DNA from: Chloroflexota bacterium
GTDB lineage: Bacteria; Chloroflexota; Anaerolineae; Thermoflexales; Thermoflexaceae
Length of the DNA stretch: 14,892 nt
Direction of reading: 5' to 3'
Assembly: GCA_030550075.1 (NCBI GenBank)
Contig: JAUQQB010000025.1
Coordinates: forward strand, 1 to 14,892
Below are positions 1 to 6,992 of this stretch, piece after piece. Under the pieces are notes generated by a model. The model searched no databases. It was not told the DNA's origin and was given only the letters and a program-made list of their open reading frames with translations. The position numbers and the translations under genes were made by a program. Position 1 is the first letter of the stretch. Every line of letters begins with the position of its first letter.

Positions 1-2319
1 CCTCACACCGTTGAACATGGCGCCATCTGCGACACCCCGCGTCGCCACGGCCCCAAGCTGATGTTCGGGGGCAAGCGCATCGAGCCCGATATCATGCGCC
101 CGGTCCTCGTCCGCCAGCCCGACGGCAGCCTGAAGAACGATTACAGCTACCGGACCCGGTTAATCATCTACGTAGGGTGGAATCCCTTCACCGCCACCCG
201 CATCAACTACGAATCGCGCGGAACTGTGGAGGCGCGGCTGGCTGGAGCCCGGATCATCGTGATCGACCCCGCCTTCTCCAACACCGCCACCAAGGCCGAC
301 CGCTGGATCCCCATTCGGCCGGGCACCGACGCGGATCTCTTCGCCGCCATGCTGCGCTACATTCTGGAGAACCATCGGGACGACGATCCGTTCCGCCGCT
401 ATATTGACTGGTCCTTCAAGGAATACAGCCAGGGCTGGGAGGAATTCGAGGCCGCCTTCTGGAGCTGGTGGAACAAGAAGGATCCACTGAACGGCTTGCC
501 TTATTTCTCACTGGAATGGGCAGCTGATCGGACCGGCATCGACGCGACGACCATTGCCGAGCTGGCCCATACCTTCGGGATCACCAAGCCCGCCGCCCTG
601 GTGTGGGGGATGAACGGCATCGGCCACCACTACAACGGATACGTGGCCTCCATCCTGGGCACCGTTCTGAACGTCATCACCGGCAACATGGAGGTCCCGG
701 GCGGGGCCATCGACACGGAGCTGGTCAAAAGCAGCAAGGGTGGGAAGGCCAGCGGCGGGGACTTCCTGAAGCGGGAGGTGACCCGCATCGTGAACGGCCG
801 CGAGGTGAAAGGAAAGATCGAGGAACTTCACATGGATGGCTATGGGGATTGGCCGGCCGCATGGGACGATGTGGTCGGCGATTACCCGCGTCGGTTCCTC
901 GAAGGCGTCACGCTGCGCTATGGCCCCTTCCGCGGACATCGCTATCCCATCAAGGCTTACATTCTCCGCACGGGGAATGTGGTGATCACCGGGTCGAACA
1001 CCCAGAAATGGATTGAGGCTCTCACGGCCAAGGATGAAGCCGGCAACTACAAGGTTGAGCTGGTCGTTTACATTGACACGCCTTTCCTGGAGACCGGCCT
1101 CTACGCCGATGTCGTCCTTCCCGAAGCCAGCTACCTGGAGCGGATGAGCCTGTCGGACATCTATCCGGCTCACCCCGTGCTTTACCTGCGGGACTTCGTG
1201 ATCCGGCCCCTCTATGAGTCGAAGACCCCTTATGAGATCTGCTGGGCCCTGGCCCGCAAGCTCCATGAGAAGGGGGATCCGGATATCCAGCCTAAGGACT
1301 TCTGGGAGAAATATCCGACCGAGGAGGACTTCTGGAATGAGGCCCTGAAGGTCGCCCCGGGCCGCCCGAACACCGGCGAGCCTCTCCCCTACCCGAACCT
1401 ACCGAAGGGCTACAAGCTCCTCGGCACGCCGGATTCCCTGGAGGCCGGCCGCGTGCAGATCGATGATGAGAAGAAAGAGATCCGGGGCGAGCCCCTGACC
1501 GTCCAGTGGTTGCGGGAGCACCACGGGGTGGCCGTATGGCCCATGAGCTGGAAGCGGTTCCACGGCGGCGGCGTGCTCCAGACCGACAGCAAGAAGGTGG
1601 AGTTCGTTTGGGATTACACCGTGGAGAAAGAGGGAAAGATCGAGCGGAAGGGCCGCTACAGCAAATACAATAAGCTGATCGAGGAGGCCGGCGAGACGCC
1701 GCCCGGCATCGCCCGCCTCGGCTGGCAGAAATACCCGGCCACTTTCTACTGGTTCGAAACCCGGTGGAATTCCTACACGAACCCCGATTATGCCAAATAC
1801 CGCGATGAATACCCGTTCCAGGTGATCTCCGGCCGGATCCACCACGCGATGTCCGGGACCCAGATGGTGGACTGGCTGGGCCGCCTGCCGACCGAGGACC
1901 TGTGGGCTCCTCTCAATGATGAACGGATGGTTGAGGAGGTCATCATCGGTGAGAACGGACCCACCCCAACGGGCCGCCGGGTCCGCATCCCGCGGGGGAC
2001 CTGGTCCATCGGGGTGATCCAGATGAACCGGGCCGATGGGGAGCGGCTGGGCCTCAGGACCGGCGACCTAGTCGAACTGGAGACGCCGCAGGGCTTCAAG
2101 ACCCGAGGGAAGGTGTATCTGGTGGAAACCATCCGGCCCGGCGTGTTGCGGGTCCCCCTGGGCGGCGGCGGCCGCTTCAGCCCCGGCCTGGGCAAGACTT
2201 ACATCTTCCACGACATCACGCCTAACCACAACGCCCTGGTCGACCCGGACAACCTGTCCCCGATTATGGGCCAGCCGGCCTATGGGGATGTGATCGTGAA
2301 AGTCCGGAAGATCGGATGA
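1..2319 (+). CDS. Molybdopterin oxidoreductase catalytic subunit (DMSO reductase family), 5' partial
   Basis: This is the C-terminal 772 residues of a large respiratory molybdoenzyme. The frame is open from base 1, so the ATG at 61 is internal and the true start lies upstream of the window. Visible parts are a GWNPFTATR segment and a following Rossmann-like stretch ending in VIDPAFSNTATKADRW, typical of the bis-MGD cofactor-binding core. Next comes the GMNGIGHHYNG / TGNMEVPGGA block, and last the molybdopterin dinucleotide-binding barrel (about nt 1800-2310). The cysteine encoded at 28-30, in AICDTPRR, sits where PsrA/PhsA-type enzymes carry the Mo ligand; I infer this role. The N-terminal FeS site is not in view. 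The TorD and NrfD genes downstream suggest an exported, quinone-linked reductase or oxidase of the polysulfide/thiosulfate/sulfur type. Arsenate or tetrathionate enzymes are not excluded. Family call is firm, substrate is unknown. Confidence 0.93.
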   Translation, partial: PHTVEHGAICDTPRRHGPKLMFGGKRIEPDIMRPVLVRQPDGSLKNDYSYRTRLIIYVGWNPFTATRINYESRGTVEARLAGARIIVIDPAFSNTATKADRWIPIRPGTDADLFAAMLRYILENHRDDDPFRRYIDWSFKEYSQGWEEFEAAFWSWWNKKDPLNGLPYFSLEWAADRTGIDATTIAELAHTFGITKPAALVWGMNGIGHHYNGYVASILGTVLNVITGNMEVPGGAIDTELVKSSKGGKASGGDFLKREVTRIVNGREVKGKIEELHMDGYGDWPAAWDDVVGDYPRRFLEGVTLRYGPFRGHRYPIKAYILRTGNVVITGSNTQKWIEALTAKDEAGNYKVELVVYIDTPFLETGLYADVVLPEASYLERMSLSDIYPAHPVLYLRDFVIRPLYESKTPYEICWALARKLHEKGDPDIQPKDFWEKYPTEEDFWNEALKVAPGRPNTGEPLPYPNLPKGYKLLGTPDSLEAGRVQIDDEKKEIRGEPLTVQWLREHHGVAVWPMSWKRFHGGGVLQTDSKKVEFVWDYTVEKEGKIERKGRYSKYNKLIEEAGETPPGIARLGWQKYPATFYWFETRWNSYTNPDYAKYRDEYPFQVISGRIHHAMSGTQMVDWLGRLPTEDLWAPLNDERMVEEVIIGENGPTPTGRRVRIPRGTWSIGVIQMNRADGERLGLRTGDLVELETPQGFKTRGKVYLVETIRPGVLRVPLGGGGRFSPGLGKTYIFHDITPNHNALVDPDNLSPIMGQPAYGDVIVKVRKIG

Positions 2320-2330
2320 GCGCTTGTTCA

Positions 2331-2367
2331 GGGTGGGTGGAGCAGTCTTCAGCGGCTCCACCCACCC
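2331..2367 (+). terminator. Strong intercistronic hairpin, no T-tract
   Basis: Arms 2331-2343 and 2355-2367 are perfect 13-bp inverted complements (GGGTGGGTGGAGC and its complement) around an 11-base loop, 11 bases after the stop of the molybdoenzyme gene. Only a weak TTCCATTC follows, so it may act as a partial terminator or an mRNA 3'-end stabiliser that lowers expression of the chaperone gene relative to the catalytic subunit. Confidence 0.6.
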
Positions 2368-2465
2368 TTCCATTCAGCCTACCGACGAAGAGAGACTCTC
2401 CCTGTCCAGTAAGGACAACGGCACTCAGTCATGTTCGCACGGTCCACCTCAAAGGGAGCATCACG

Positions 2466-3128
2466 ATGATCGAACAGGAGCTCAGGGCGCGGGAGGGCCT
2501 TTACAGCCTGTTGCGGGCGCTGTTTTCATATCCTTTGACCGATGAGGCGCTGAAGGCTGTGGAGGGCTTGACGATCATGCCGGGTTCCCCCCTGGCCCCT
2601 GGACTGGAACGGATGCGGGCCCGCCTCCAGGAACCGGCCGACCGACAGGCTCTGGTCGAGACGCTAAATGTTGAGATGACCCGATTGCTGGAAGGCCCCG
2701 GGCGGGTGCCGGCTCCTCCCTTCGCTTCTTTCTACCTGCACGGGGGGCAACTGCTGGGACCTCCAGCCCTGGCGGCCCGACAGTTTTATCTGGCGTGGCA
2801 GGCCGTTCCGGAAACGGATTGGCAAATGCCGGCGGATCATGTCGCCCTGGAGCTGGGCTTCCTGGCTTATCTCGCCCGGCGCGCCCGCCAGGCCCCATCG
2901 CCGGAAGAACGCGCCCGGGCGCTGCGAGCCAGCCGGGATTTCCTCCAGCGCCACGTCTGGACCTGGCTTCCGAGTTTCTGTCAGGCGTTAAGGGAGGCCA
3001 GCACGGATCCCTTCTTCACAGGTCTGGCGGAATTCGCTCAGGAAGGCGTGCAGCTGGATCTCCAGTGGCTGGAGGAGATCCTGGCGGAGGAGGACCAGCC
3101 TCTTCAGCGATCCGAAGTCTCCAGGTGA
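2466..3128 (+). CDS. TorD/DmsD-family molybdoenzyme assembly chaperone
   Basis: A 220-residue, largely helical protein of the TorD family. These cytoplasmic chaperones bind the apo-catalytic subunit, help insert the molybdenum cofactor and hold it back from Tat export until it is mature. The family hallmark is visible as MPADHVALELGFLAYLARRA (residues 121-140): P122-x-D124-H125 followed by a leucine-rich helix. The N-terminus (LYSLLRALFSYPLTDEAL) also matches family style. I chose ATG 2466 because AAGGGAG (2452-2458) lies at good spacing; the frame is open back to 2316, but the earlier part does not look like protein. It lies between the catalytic subunit and the membrane subunit, so its client is almost certainly the upstream enzyme. 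Confidence 0.88.
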   Translation: MIEQELRAREGLYSLLRALFSYPLTDEALKAVEGLTIMPGSPLAPGLERMRARLQEPADRQALVETLNVEMTRLLEGPGRVPAPPFASFYLHGGQLLGPPALAARQFYLAWQAVPETDWQMPADHVALELGFLAYLARRARQAPSPEERARALRASRDFLQRHVWTWLPSFCQALREASTDPFFTGLAEFAQEGVQLDLQWLEEILAEEDQPLQRSEVSR

Positions 3129-3131
3129 TAG

Positions 3132-3181
3132 AGGTCCCCCGGGGCCTTTAGTGTCCGGAAACGAGATCCCCGGGACCTTTT
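3132..3181 (+). terminator. Bulged hairpin followed by TTTT between torD-like and nrfD-like genes
   Basis: AGGTCCCCCGGGG (3132-3144) can pair with CCCCGGGACCT (3168-3178) with a two-base bulge, and TTTT follows at 3178-3181. It could cause partial termination before the membrane subunit gene. No promoter is evident between it and the NrfD start, so I read it as an attenuating element inside one operon. Confidence 0.45.
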
Positions 3182-3295
3182 CGGGCCACGGGAAGGAACC
3201 TGCGTGGACAAGAGATCACAGGGCTCGTTCGCCTAAAACCCGATCCATGTCTGCACCGGGCACGAAGTTCGCCAGCCTGAACGGGGAGGAACATC

Positions 3296-4411
3296 ATGAG
3301 CAAGACAGAAAAGATCCTGTGGGGCATCGCCCTCGTGGGCTTCCTGGTTGGCATTGCTGGCCTGATCCAGCGTTTCACGGGCGGCCACACGGTTGCAGCC
3401 TACGGCACCTATGTGCCCTGGGGGCTGTGGGTGGCCGTCTACACGACCCTGGTCGGGATCTCCATCGGCAGCTTCCTGATCGCCGCCATGGGCGAGGGCC
3501 TTCGCATCCGCGCCCTGCAGCCCCTTACCCGGATCGCCCTGCTCACCGCCTTCGCAGCGCTGGCAGGAGGTCTGCTGGCCATCTGGCTGGACCTCGGCCA
3601 TCCCCTTCGCTTCTGGAAGCTGTTCCTTTCCACCAGCCCCACCTCGATCATGGGATGGATGGCCTGGCTCTACACGCTGTATGGCATCCTGCTTCTTGTT
3701 CTGATCTACCTGAAATGGGCCCGCCCGGCGAGCCCCGCCCTTCCACCATTGTTCGGCCTGGGGCTGGCGCTGGCGGTGATCTTCGGCGGGGCTGAGGGGG
3801 CGCTCTTCGGTGTCGTCAGCGCTCAAGCCCTCTGGGAATCGGCGCTGGTCCCCATCCGTTTCCTGGTGGAAGGGGCTGTCAGCGGGATGGCGACCGTTCT
3901 CTTCCTCGCCGTCCTTCTGGGCTATCTGAACCCGGAATCCCGGCAGCTTCTCCGCTGGATGCTTTTGGGATTGTTGCTGGCAGCGGTTGTGCTGGAATGG
4001 TCAGAATATTCCACCACGATCTACGCCGGCATCCCGGCCAGGGTGGAAAGCATGCGGCTCGTGCTCTTCGGGCCCTTCTGGTGGGTCTTCTGGATTTTCC
4101 AGATCGGCCTGGGTCTGGCGGCGCCTATCCTGCTGCTGGCGCTTGTGGGTGAGCGAACGGTGTGGCTGGGGGTGGCCGGTGGGCTGATTGCCTTCTCCAG
4201 CCTCAGCGCCAAACTCAATCTGGTGATCCCAGCCCTGGTAGTGCCGGAGCTGGATGGACTCCAGATGGCGTTCACAGGGCCCGGGCTGAGTTTCGACTAC
4301 TTCCCAACGCTAAGCGAATGGTTGCTGGCAGTCTGGATCGTATCCGTTGCTGCTCTGATCTTCCTGGCCGCCCATCGCCTGCTCCCGGCAGAGCGCGCCC
4401 GCCCCGCCTGA
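3296..4411 (+). CDS. NrfD/PsrC-family polytopic membrane subunit (quinol-interacting)
   Basis: A 371-residue hydrophobic protein with about ten predicted transmembrane segments (roughly residues 7-24, 38-65, 80-98, 117-139, 152-174, 194-211, 218-235, 258-283, 289-315, 343-364). Its first half has the NrfD look: YGTYVPWGLWVAVYTTLVG, then a segment with WLDLGHPLRFWKLF, matching the 'DLGRP.R' loop after helix 3 that is common in NrfD/PsrC proteins. Such subunits anchor periplasmic molybdoenzyme/FeS complexes and exchange electrons with the quinone pool, without heme. A strong SD, GGGGAGGA (3283-3290), supports ATG 3296. With the molybdoenzyme and TorD genes it forms a Psr/Phs/Sre-like operon; the usual FeS electron-transfer subunit is not between them. 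Transcription probably ends at the terminator about 100 bp downstream. Confidence 0.92.
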   Translation: MSKTEKILWGIALVGFLVGIAGLIQRFTGGHTVAAYGTYVPWGLWVAVYTTLVGISIGSFLIAAMGEGLRIRALQPLTRIALLTAFAALAGGLLAIWLDLGHPLRFWKLFLSTSPTSIMGWMAWLYTLYGILLLVLIYLKWARPASPALPPLFGLGLALAVIFGGAEGALFGVVSAQALWESALVPIRFLVEGAVSGMATVLFLAVLLGYLNPESRQLLRWMLLGLLLAAVVLEWSEYSTTIYAGIPARVESMRLVLFGPFWWVFWIFQIGLGLAAPILLLALVGERTVWLGVAGGLIAFSSLSAKLNLVIPALVVPELDGLQMAFTGPGLSFDYFPTLSEWLLAVWIVSVAALIFLAAHRLLPAERARPA

Positions 4412-4472
4412 GCCGGATGCATCCCCACCCTCGATCCAGCTCGTGGGCCTAACCGCTGATCTCCTGGAAGGC

Positions 4473-4502
4473 CTGGGGTCCGGGCGATCGCCCGGACCCC
4501 AG
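4473..4502. repeat. Perfect 30-bp palindrome centred on GCGATCGC
   Basis: Both halves are exact complements (CTGGGGTCCGGGCGA and its complement) with no spacer, 61 bases after the NrfD-like stop. As RNA it would form a very stable hairpin with a tight loop. It stands just upstream of the intrinsic terminator, so it may protect the mRNA 3' end; as DNA it could also be a symmetrical protein-binding site. Confidence 0.75.
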
Positions 4503-4507
4503 CGGAT

Positions 4508-4543
4508 GAGGGCAGGGGGCAAAACCCTCTGCCCTCGTTTTCT
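4508..4543 (+). terminator. Rho-independent terminator of the molybdoenzyme operon
   Basis: Arms GAGGGCAGGGGG (4508-4519) and CCCTCTGCCCTC (4525-4536) form a 12-bp stem with one G-U pair and a short CAAAA loop, followed by GTTTTCT. Shape, position after the operon and T-tract fit an intrinsic terminator. Confidence 0.8.
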
Positions 4544-4789
4544 CCACAGGGCAAGCCCTCCGAAGATCCCTCCTCCGGGCGAGATGCTTTCCCCTCTTAG
4601 AGTTTCCGCAGGATGCGCTCCCCTGTTCATATGGAGTCTCGCGATGGGAAAGAAACATCCAGAGCGATGGATGCGGGAGCGAGCCCCAACCCCATGCGGT
4701 GGGTTGGCGGACTTCTGGGGAGGGGCTCCATCTTCCTCAATGGAGCGCTCCGTGGGCTTCCGGATGGTTGCTTTGGCCAGACAAAGCTC

Positions 4790-4960
4790 AATAATCGGGC
4801 CCAGAGCGAAGCAAAGCGCCCGCTACAGGCGTTCCCAAAAAGGACAGGCATTAACGTGCCCTACTACCAACGAAAATCCCTGTTCGTAGTCAGGCACAGA
4901 GCCAGGCAGAGTGCCTGTTCTAAGCGTTCCCCAAAAGGACGCGCATGGACGCGCGCCGCC
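4790..4960. repeat. Dispersed copies of the hairpin repeat (one full unit plus flanking partial units)
   Basis: A full unit runs 4829-4923, from GCGTTCCCAAAAAGGACAGG to the next GCGTTCCCC at 4924. A right-hand partial unit precedes it (AGAGCGAAGCAAAGCGCCCG, 4803-4822) and a degenerate left-hand one follows. It is the same family as the array at 8001-8403. Its outer stem reads ACAGGCA/TGCCTGT where the array reads ACGGGCA/TGCCCGT, so both sides have changed together and pairing is kept. Confidence 0.8.
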
Positions 4961-5044
4961 ATGAACGAAAGATCCCTTAAGGGGATCCCGAAAATCGTCT
5001 CATCCCTTCCCTCATCCGGACCTCCAGAAACGTGTTCCCGAGTT

Positions 5045-5073
5045 TTGAATAATAAACTTAGATTTTTTATAAT
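5045..5073 (+). promoter_or_regulatory. Sigma70-type promoter of the IclR-PPOX/ABC transporter operon
   Basis: TTGAAT (5045-5050), a 17-base spacer and a perfect TATAAT (5068-5073) lie in an AT-rich island within GC-rich DNA. Transcription would start near 5080, giving a leader of about 35 bases before the TTG start. ATAG-A-CTAT just over and after the -10 is a small dyad that could serve as an operator for autoregulation; that part is inference. Confidence 0.8.
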
Positions 5074-5113
5074 AGACTATACCTGCGATCAGCCGTCCGG
5101 GAGGAGAGCTGCC

Positions 5114-6223
5114 TTGCCCTACATTCGCCGTGTGCCTGCGGTGGAGCGCGCGCTCCGGATCCTGGAATGGATCGCGGAGCGGCCGGAAGGGGCCTTCCCC
5201 TCGGATCTGATGAAGCGCTTTGACCTTTCCCGCACCAGCACCTTCGCCTTGCTCAACACCCTCAAAGCGCACGGGTATCTGGAACAGACCGGCTCCCGAG
5301 GACCCTATCGCCTGGGCCCCCGCTGGTGGGCGCTGGCGGCCCGGGCACACCCGGAACGGACGCTGCGGGAGCTGTTCCGGGCGGAGGCCCGGGGTTTCTC
5401 CGAAAGCATCGCCCTGGTGCGCCCCGCCGGGGATGAAGGGGTGGTGATCGAAGCGGTCGCGGGTCGCTATCCGCTGATCGGTCACTGGGGGGTGGGGGAA
5501 CGGTTCCCCCTCTCTGCAAGCGCGGCGGGCTGGGTGTTCCTGGCCGATCGTCAAACCGGCAGGCGCTGGGAGAGGATCCGTCGGACCGGGATCGCTCGCC
5601 GCACAGCCGGGTCGCTCCTGGAGATCGCGGCGCCAATCTGTCCGGATGGCCGTCGGCCTTACGCGGCCCTGGCGGTGCGCCTGCCCGCCGCCCGGGCGAG
5701 CCTCGCCCTATCCGAAAGCCTTCGGGCGGCGGCGGCCCGCCTCTCCCTTCGCCTGGGCGCGCCGGCCTACCAGCCTTATGCCGCCGAGCCATCGGAGCTG
5801 CCGCTCCGCCGGCTCCGCCCGCTGGAGATCGCGGCCTTCCTGGAGGGGCCATGGATCGCCCGCCTGATCGGCCTCCGAGCCGATGGCCGCCCCTACGCGG
5901 TCCCCGTGTGGTATGTGTGGGAACGATCAGCCCTCTGGATCGCCGCCTTCCCGGGCTCCCGATGGCCCCATTACGTGCGGGCCTACCCGCGGATCACCCT
6001 GCTGATCGACGAGCCCTGGCCGCCCCTGCGGCGGGTTCGCGTGGAGGGGGAAGCCCTCCCCTTCCCCTTCCCGGAAGGGACCGACGGGTTGATCGCCCGA
6101 CTGACCCGGCGCTATCTCGTAGATTGGCCGCTCCCCCGCCATGACCTGAAGACCTTCCGGATCCTTCCAGAACGCATGAAAGGTCAGCGCGGGTTGATCA
6201 CCCCGGCGATTTCAGAAGGTTGA
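5114..6223 (+). CDS. IclR-family transcriptional regulator fused to a C-terminal FMN-binding split-barrel (PPOX-like) domain
   Basis: A 369-residue protein in two parts. Residues 1-65 are an IclR-type winged helix: VPAVERALRILEWIAERPEG, a recognition region LSRTSTFALLNTLKAHGYLE, and the wing GPYRLGPRWW. Residues about 75-225 resemble a reduced IclR effector region (GDEGVVIEAVAG, GERFPLSASAAGWV). Residues about 234-360 match pyridoxamine-phosphate-oxidase-like FMN/F420 split barrels: LRPLEIAAFLEGPWIARLIG, then DGRPYAVPVWYVW, then a YPRITLLIDEP strand. The start is TTG 5114, after GGGAGGAG (5099-5106); no ATG fits. The consensus promoter stops just upstream, and the ABC ATPase starts 16 bp after the stop, so it probably controls its own operon. 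The barrel may sense a flavin or related cofactor, or be a small enzyme. Each domain is clear, the role is inferred. Confidence 0.87.
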   Translation: MPYIRRVPAVERALRILEWIAERPEGAFPSDLMKRFDLSRTSTFALLNTLKAHGYLEQTGSRGPYRLGPRWWALAARAHPERTLRELFRAEARGFSESIALVRPAGDEGVVIEAVAGRYPLIGHWGVGERFPLSASAAGWVFLADRQTGRRWERIRRTGIARRTAGSLLEIAAPICPDGRRPYAALAVRLPAARASLALSESLRAAAARLSLRLGAPAYQPYAAEPSELPLRRLRPLEIAAFLEGPWIARLIGLRADGRPYAVPVWYVWERSALWIAAFPGSRWPHYVRAYPRITLLIDEPWPPLRRVRVEGEALPFPFPEGTDGLIARLTRRYLVDWPLPRHDLKTFRILPERMKGQRGLITPAISEG

Positions 6224-6239
6224 CCCTGGAGCGCTCCGA

Positions 6240-6992
6240 ATGCTGGAAATCCGGATCCGGCATATCCATCATATGTTCTCCACCCCGCAGGGCCGGTGGG
6301 TAATCTTTGAGGACCTGAACCTGGAGATCCACTCCGGATCCTTCACGGTCATCGTGGGACCCAGCGGATGCGGGAAGTCCACCCTGCTCCGGATCGTCGC
6401 GGGCCTCCTGCGCCCCACGGCGGGCGAGGTGCGCCTGGGCGCCTGCCCTCCGGAGGAGGCTCGCGCAAGGCGGTGGATCGGGTGGATGGGACAGGCACCG
6501 GCGCTGCTTCCATGGCGCACGGTAGAAGGCAACATCCATCTGGCGCTCGAGGTGAACGGCCGATCGCTCCAATCGACGCTCTCTGTCGAGGAGCTTATCG
6601 AGCTGGTAGGCTTAAGAGGATTCGAGCGAGCCTATCCCCATATGCTCTCCGGGGGCATGCAACAGCGCGTAGCCTTAGCCCGGACCCTGGCCCCAGGCCC
6701 GCGAGTATGGCTGATGGATGAGCCGTTCGCAGCCCTGGATGCGTTAACCCGGGAACAGCTTCTGGAGGAAGTGGAGCGGATCTGGCAGCAGTTCCGGGCG
6801 ACGGTCCTCTGGGTGACCCATGACCTGCATGAGGCGGCGCGGCTGGCCGATGAGGTGGTGGTCCTCGCGGGTCGCCCGGCCCGGATCCAGACGCGCCTCG
6901 AGATCCCGGACCCCCGCCCACGGCGGGATGAGCGGCGAATCGGGGAGTGGGTGCATCGCATGCGTCAGGCTCTTGCCGGAGGTGCGTCATGA
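6240..6992 (+). CDS. ABC transporter ATP-binding protein, nitrate/sulfonate/taurine (NitT/TauT)-type family
   Basis: A 250-residue nucleotide-binding subunit that would power import through the permease encoded next. All catalytic motifs are intact: Walker A GPSGCGKST (residues 40-48), a Q-loop in GQAPALLPW, signature LSGGMQQR (136-143), Walker B VWLMDEP with D160/E161, D-loop AALD, and the switch histidine H194 in VTHDL. Length and style match SsuB/TauB/ThiZ-type ATPases. ATG 6240 has TGGAG (6228-6232) at proper spacing. Its TGA overlaps the permease start as ATGA, showing translational coupling. The cargo is not readable from this subunit. Confidence 0.95.
   Translation: MLEIRIRHIHHMFSTPQGRWVIFEDLNLEIHSGSFTVIVGPSGCGKSTLLRIVAGLLRPTAGEVRLGACPPEEARARRWIGWMGQAPALLPWRTVEGNIHLALEVNGRSLQSTLSVEELIELVGLRGFERAYPHMLSGGMQQRVALARTLAPGPRVWLMDEPFAALDALTREQLLEEVERIWQQFRATVLWVTHDLHEAARLADEVVVLAGRPARIQTRLEIPDPRPRRDERRIGEWVHRMRQALAGGAS

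Larger units (their letters stand above)
4412..5044. other. Gene-free intergenic stretch with palindrome, terminator, structured segment and repeat copies
   Basis: No convincing protein is seen on either strand. The stretch contains a 30-bp palindrome and terminator (4473-4543), then a region of inverted complements (GAGCCCC 4681-4687 with GGGGCTC; CCAACCC with GGGTTGG inside it; GCTCCAT with ATGGAGC). Next come copies of the hairpin repeat also found at 8001-8403, and finally an imperfect palindrome around 4971-4987. The long open frame through it is an upstream extension of the regulator gene and its translation looks non-biological. Confidence 0.7.

Noticed and set aside
508..1266. Long minus-strand open frame opposite the molybdoenzyme
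   Set aside because: It mirrors the conserved + strand protein in GC-rich DNA, has no recognisable domain and no SD or promoter support.
4613..5113. N-terminal extension of the IclR-PPOX protein, or a separate gene
   Set aside because: The translation crosses the repeat units and the consensus promoter at 5045-5073, and lacks family similarity; a strong SD supports TTG 5114.
4412..5113. FMN (RFN) or TPP riboswitch controlling the transporter
   Set aside because: I looked for the conserved core words of both classes in this region and in 7793-8473 and 9500-10096 and did not find them; a covariance-model scan would be decisive.
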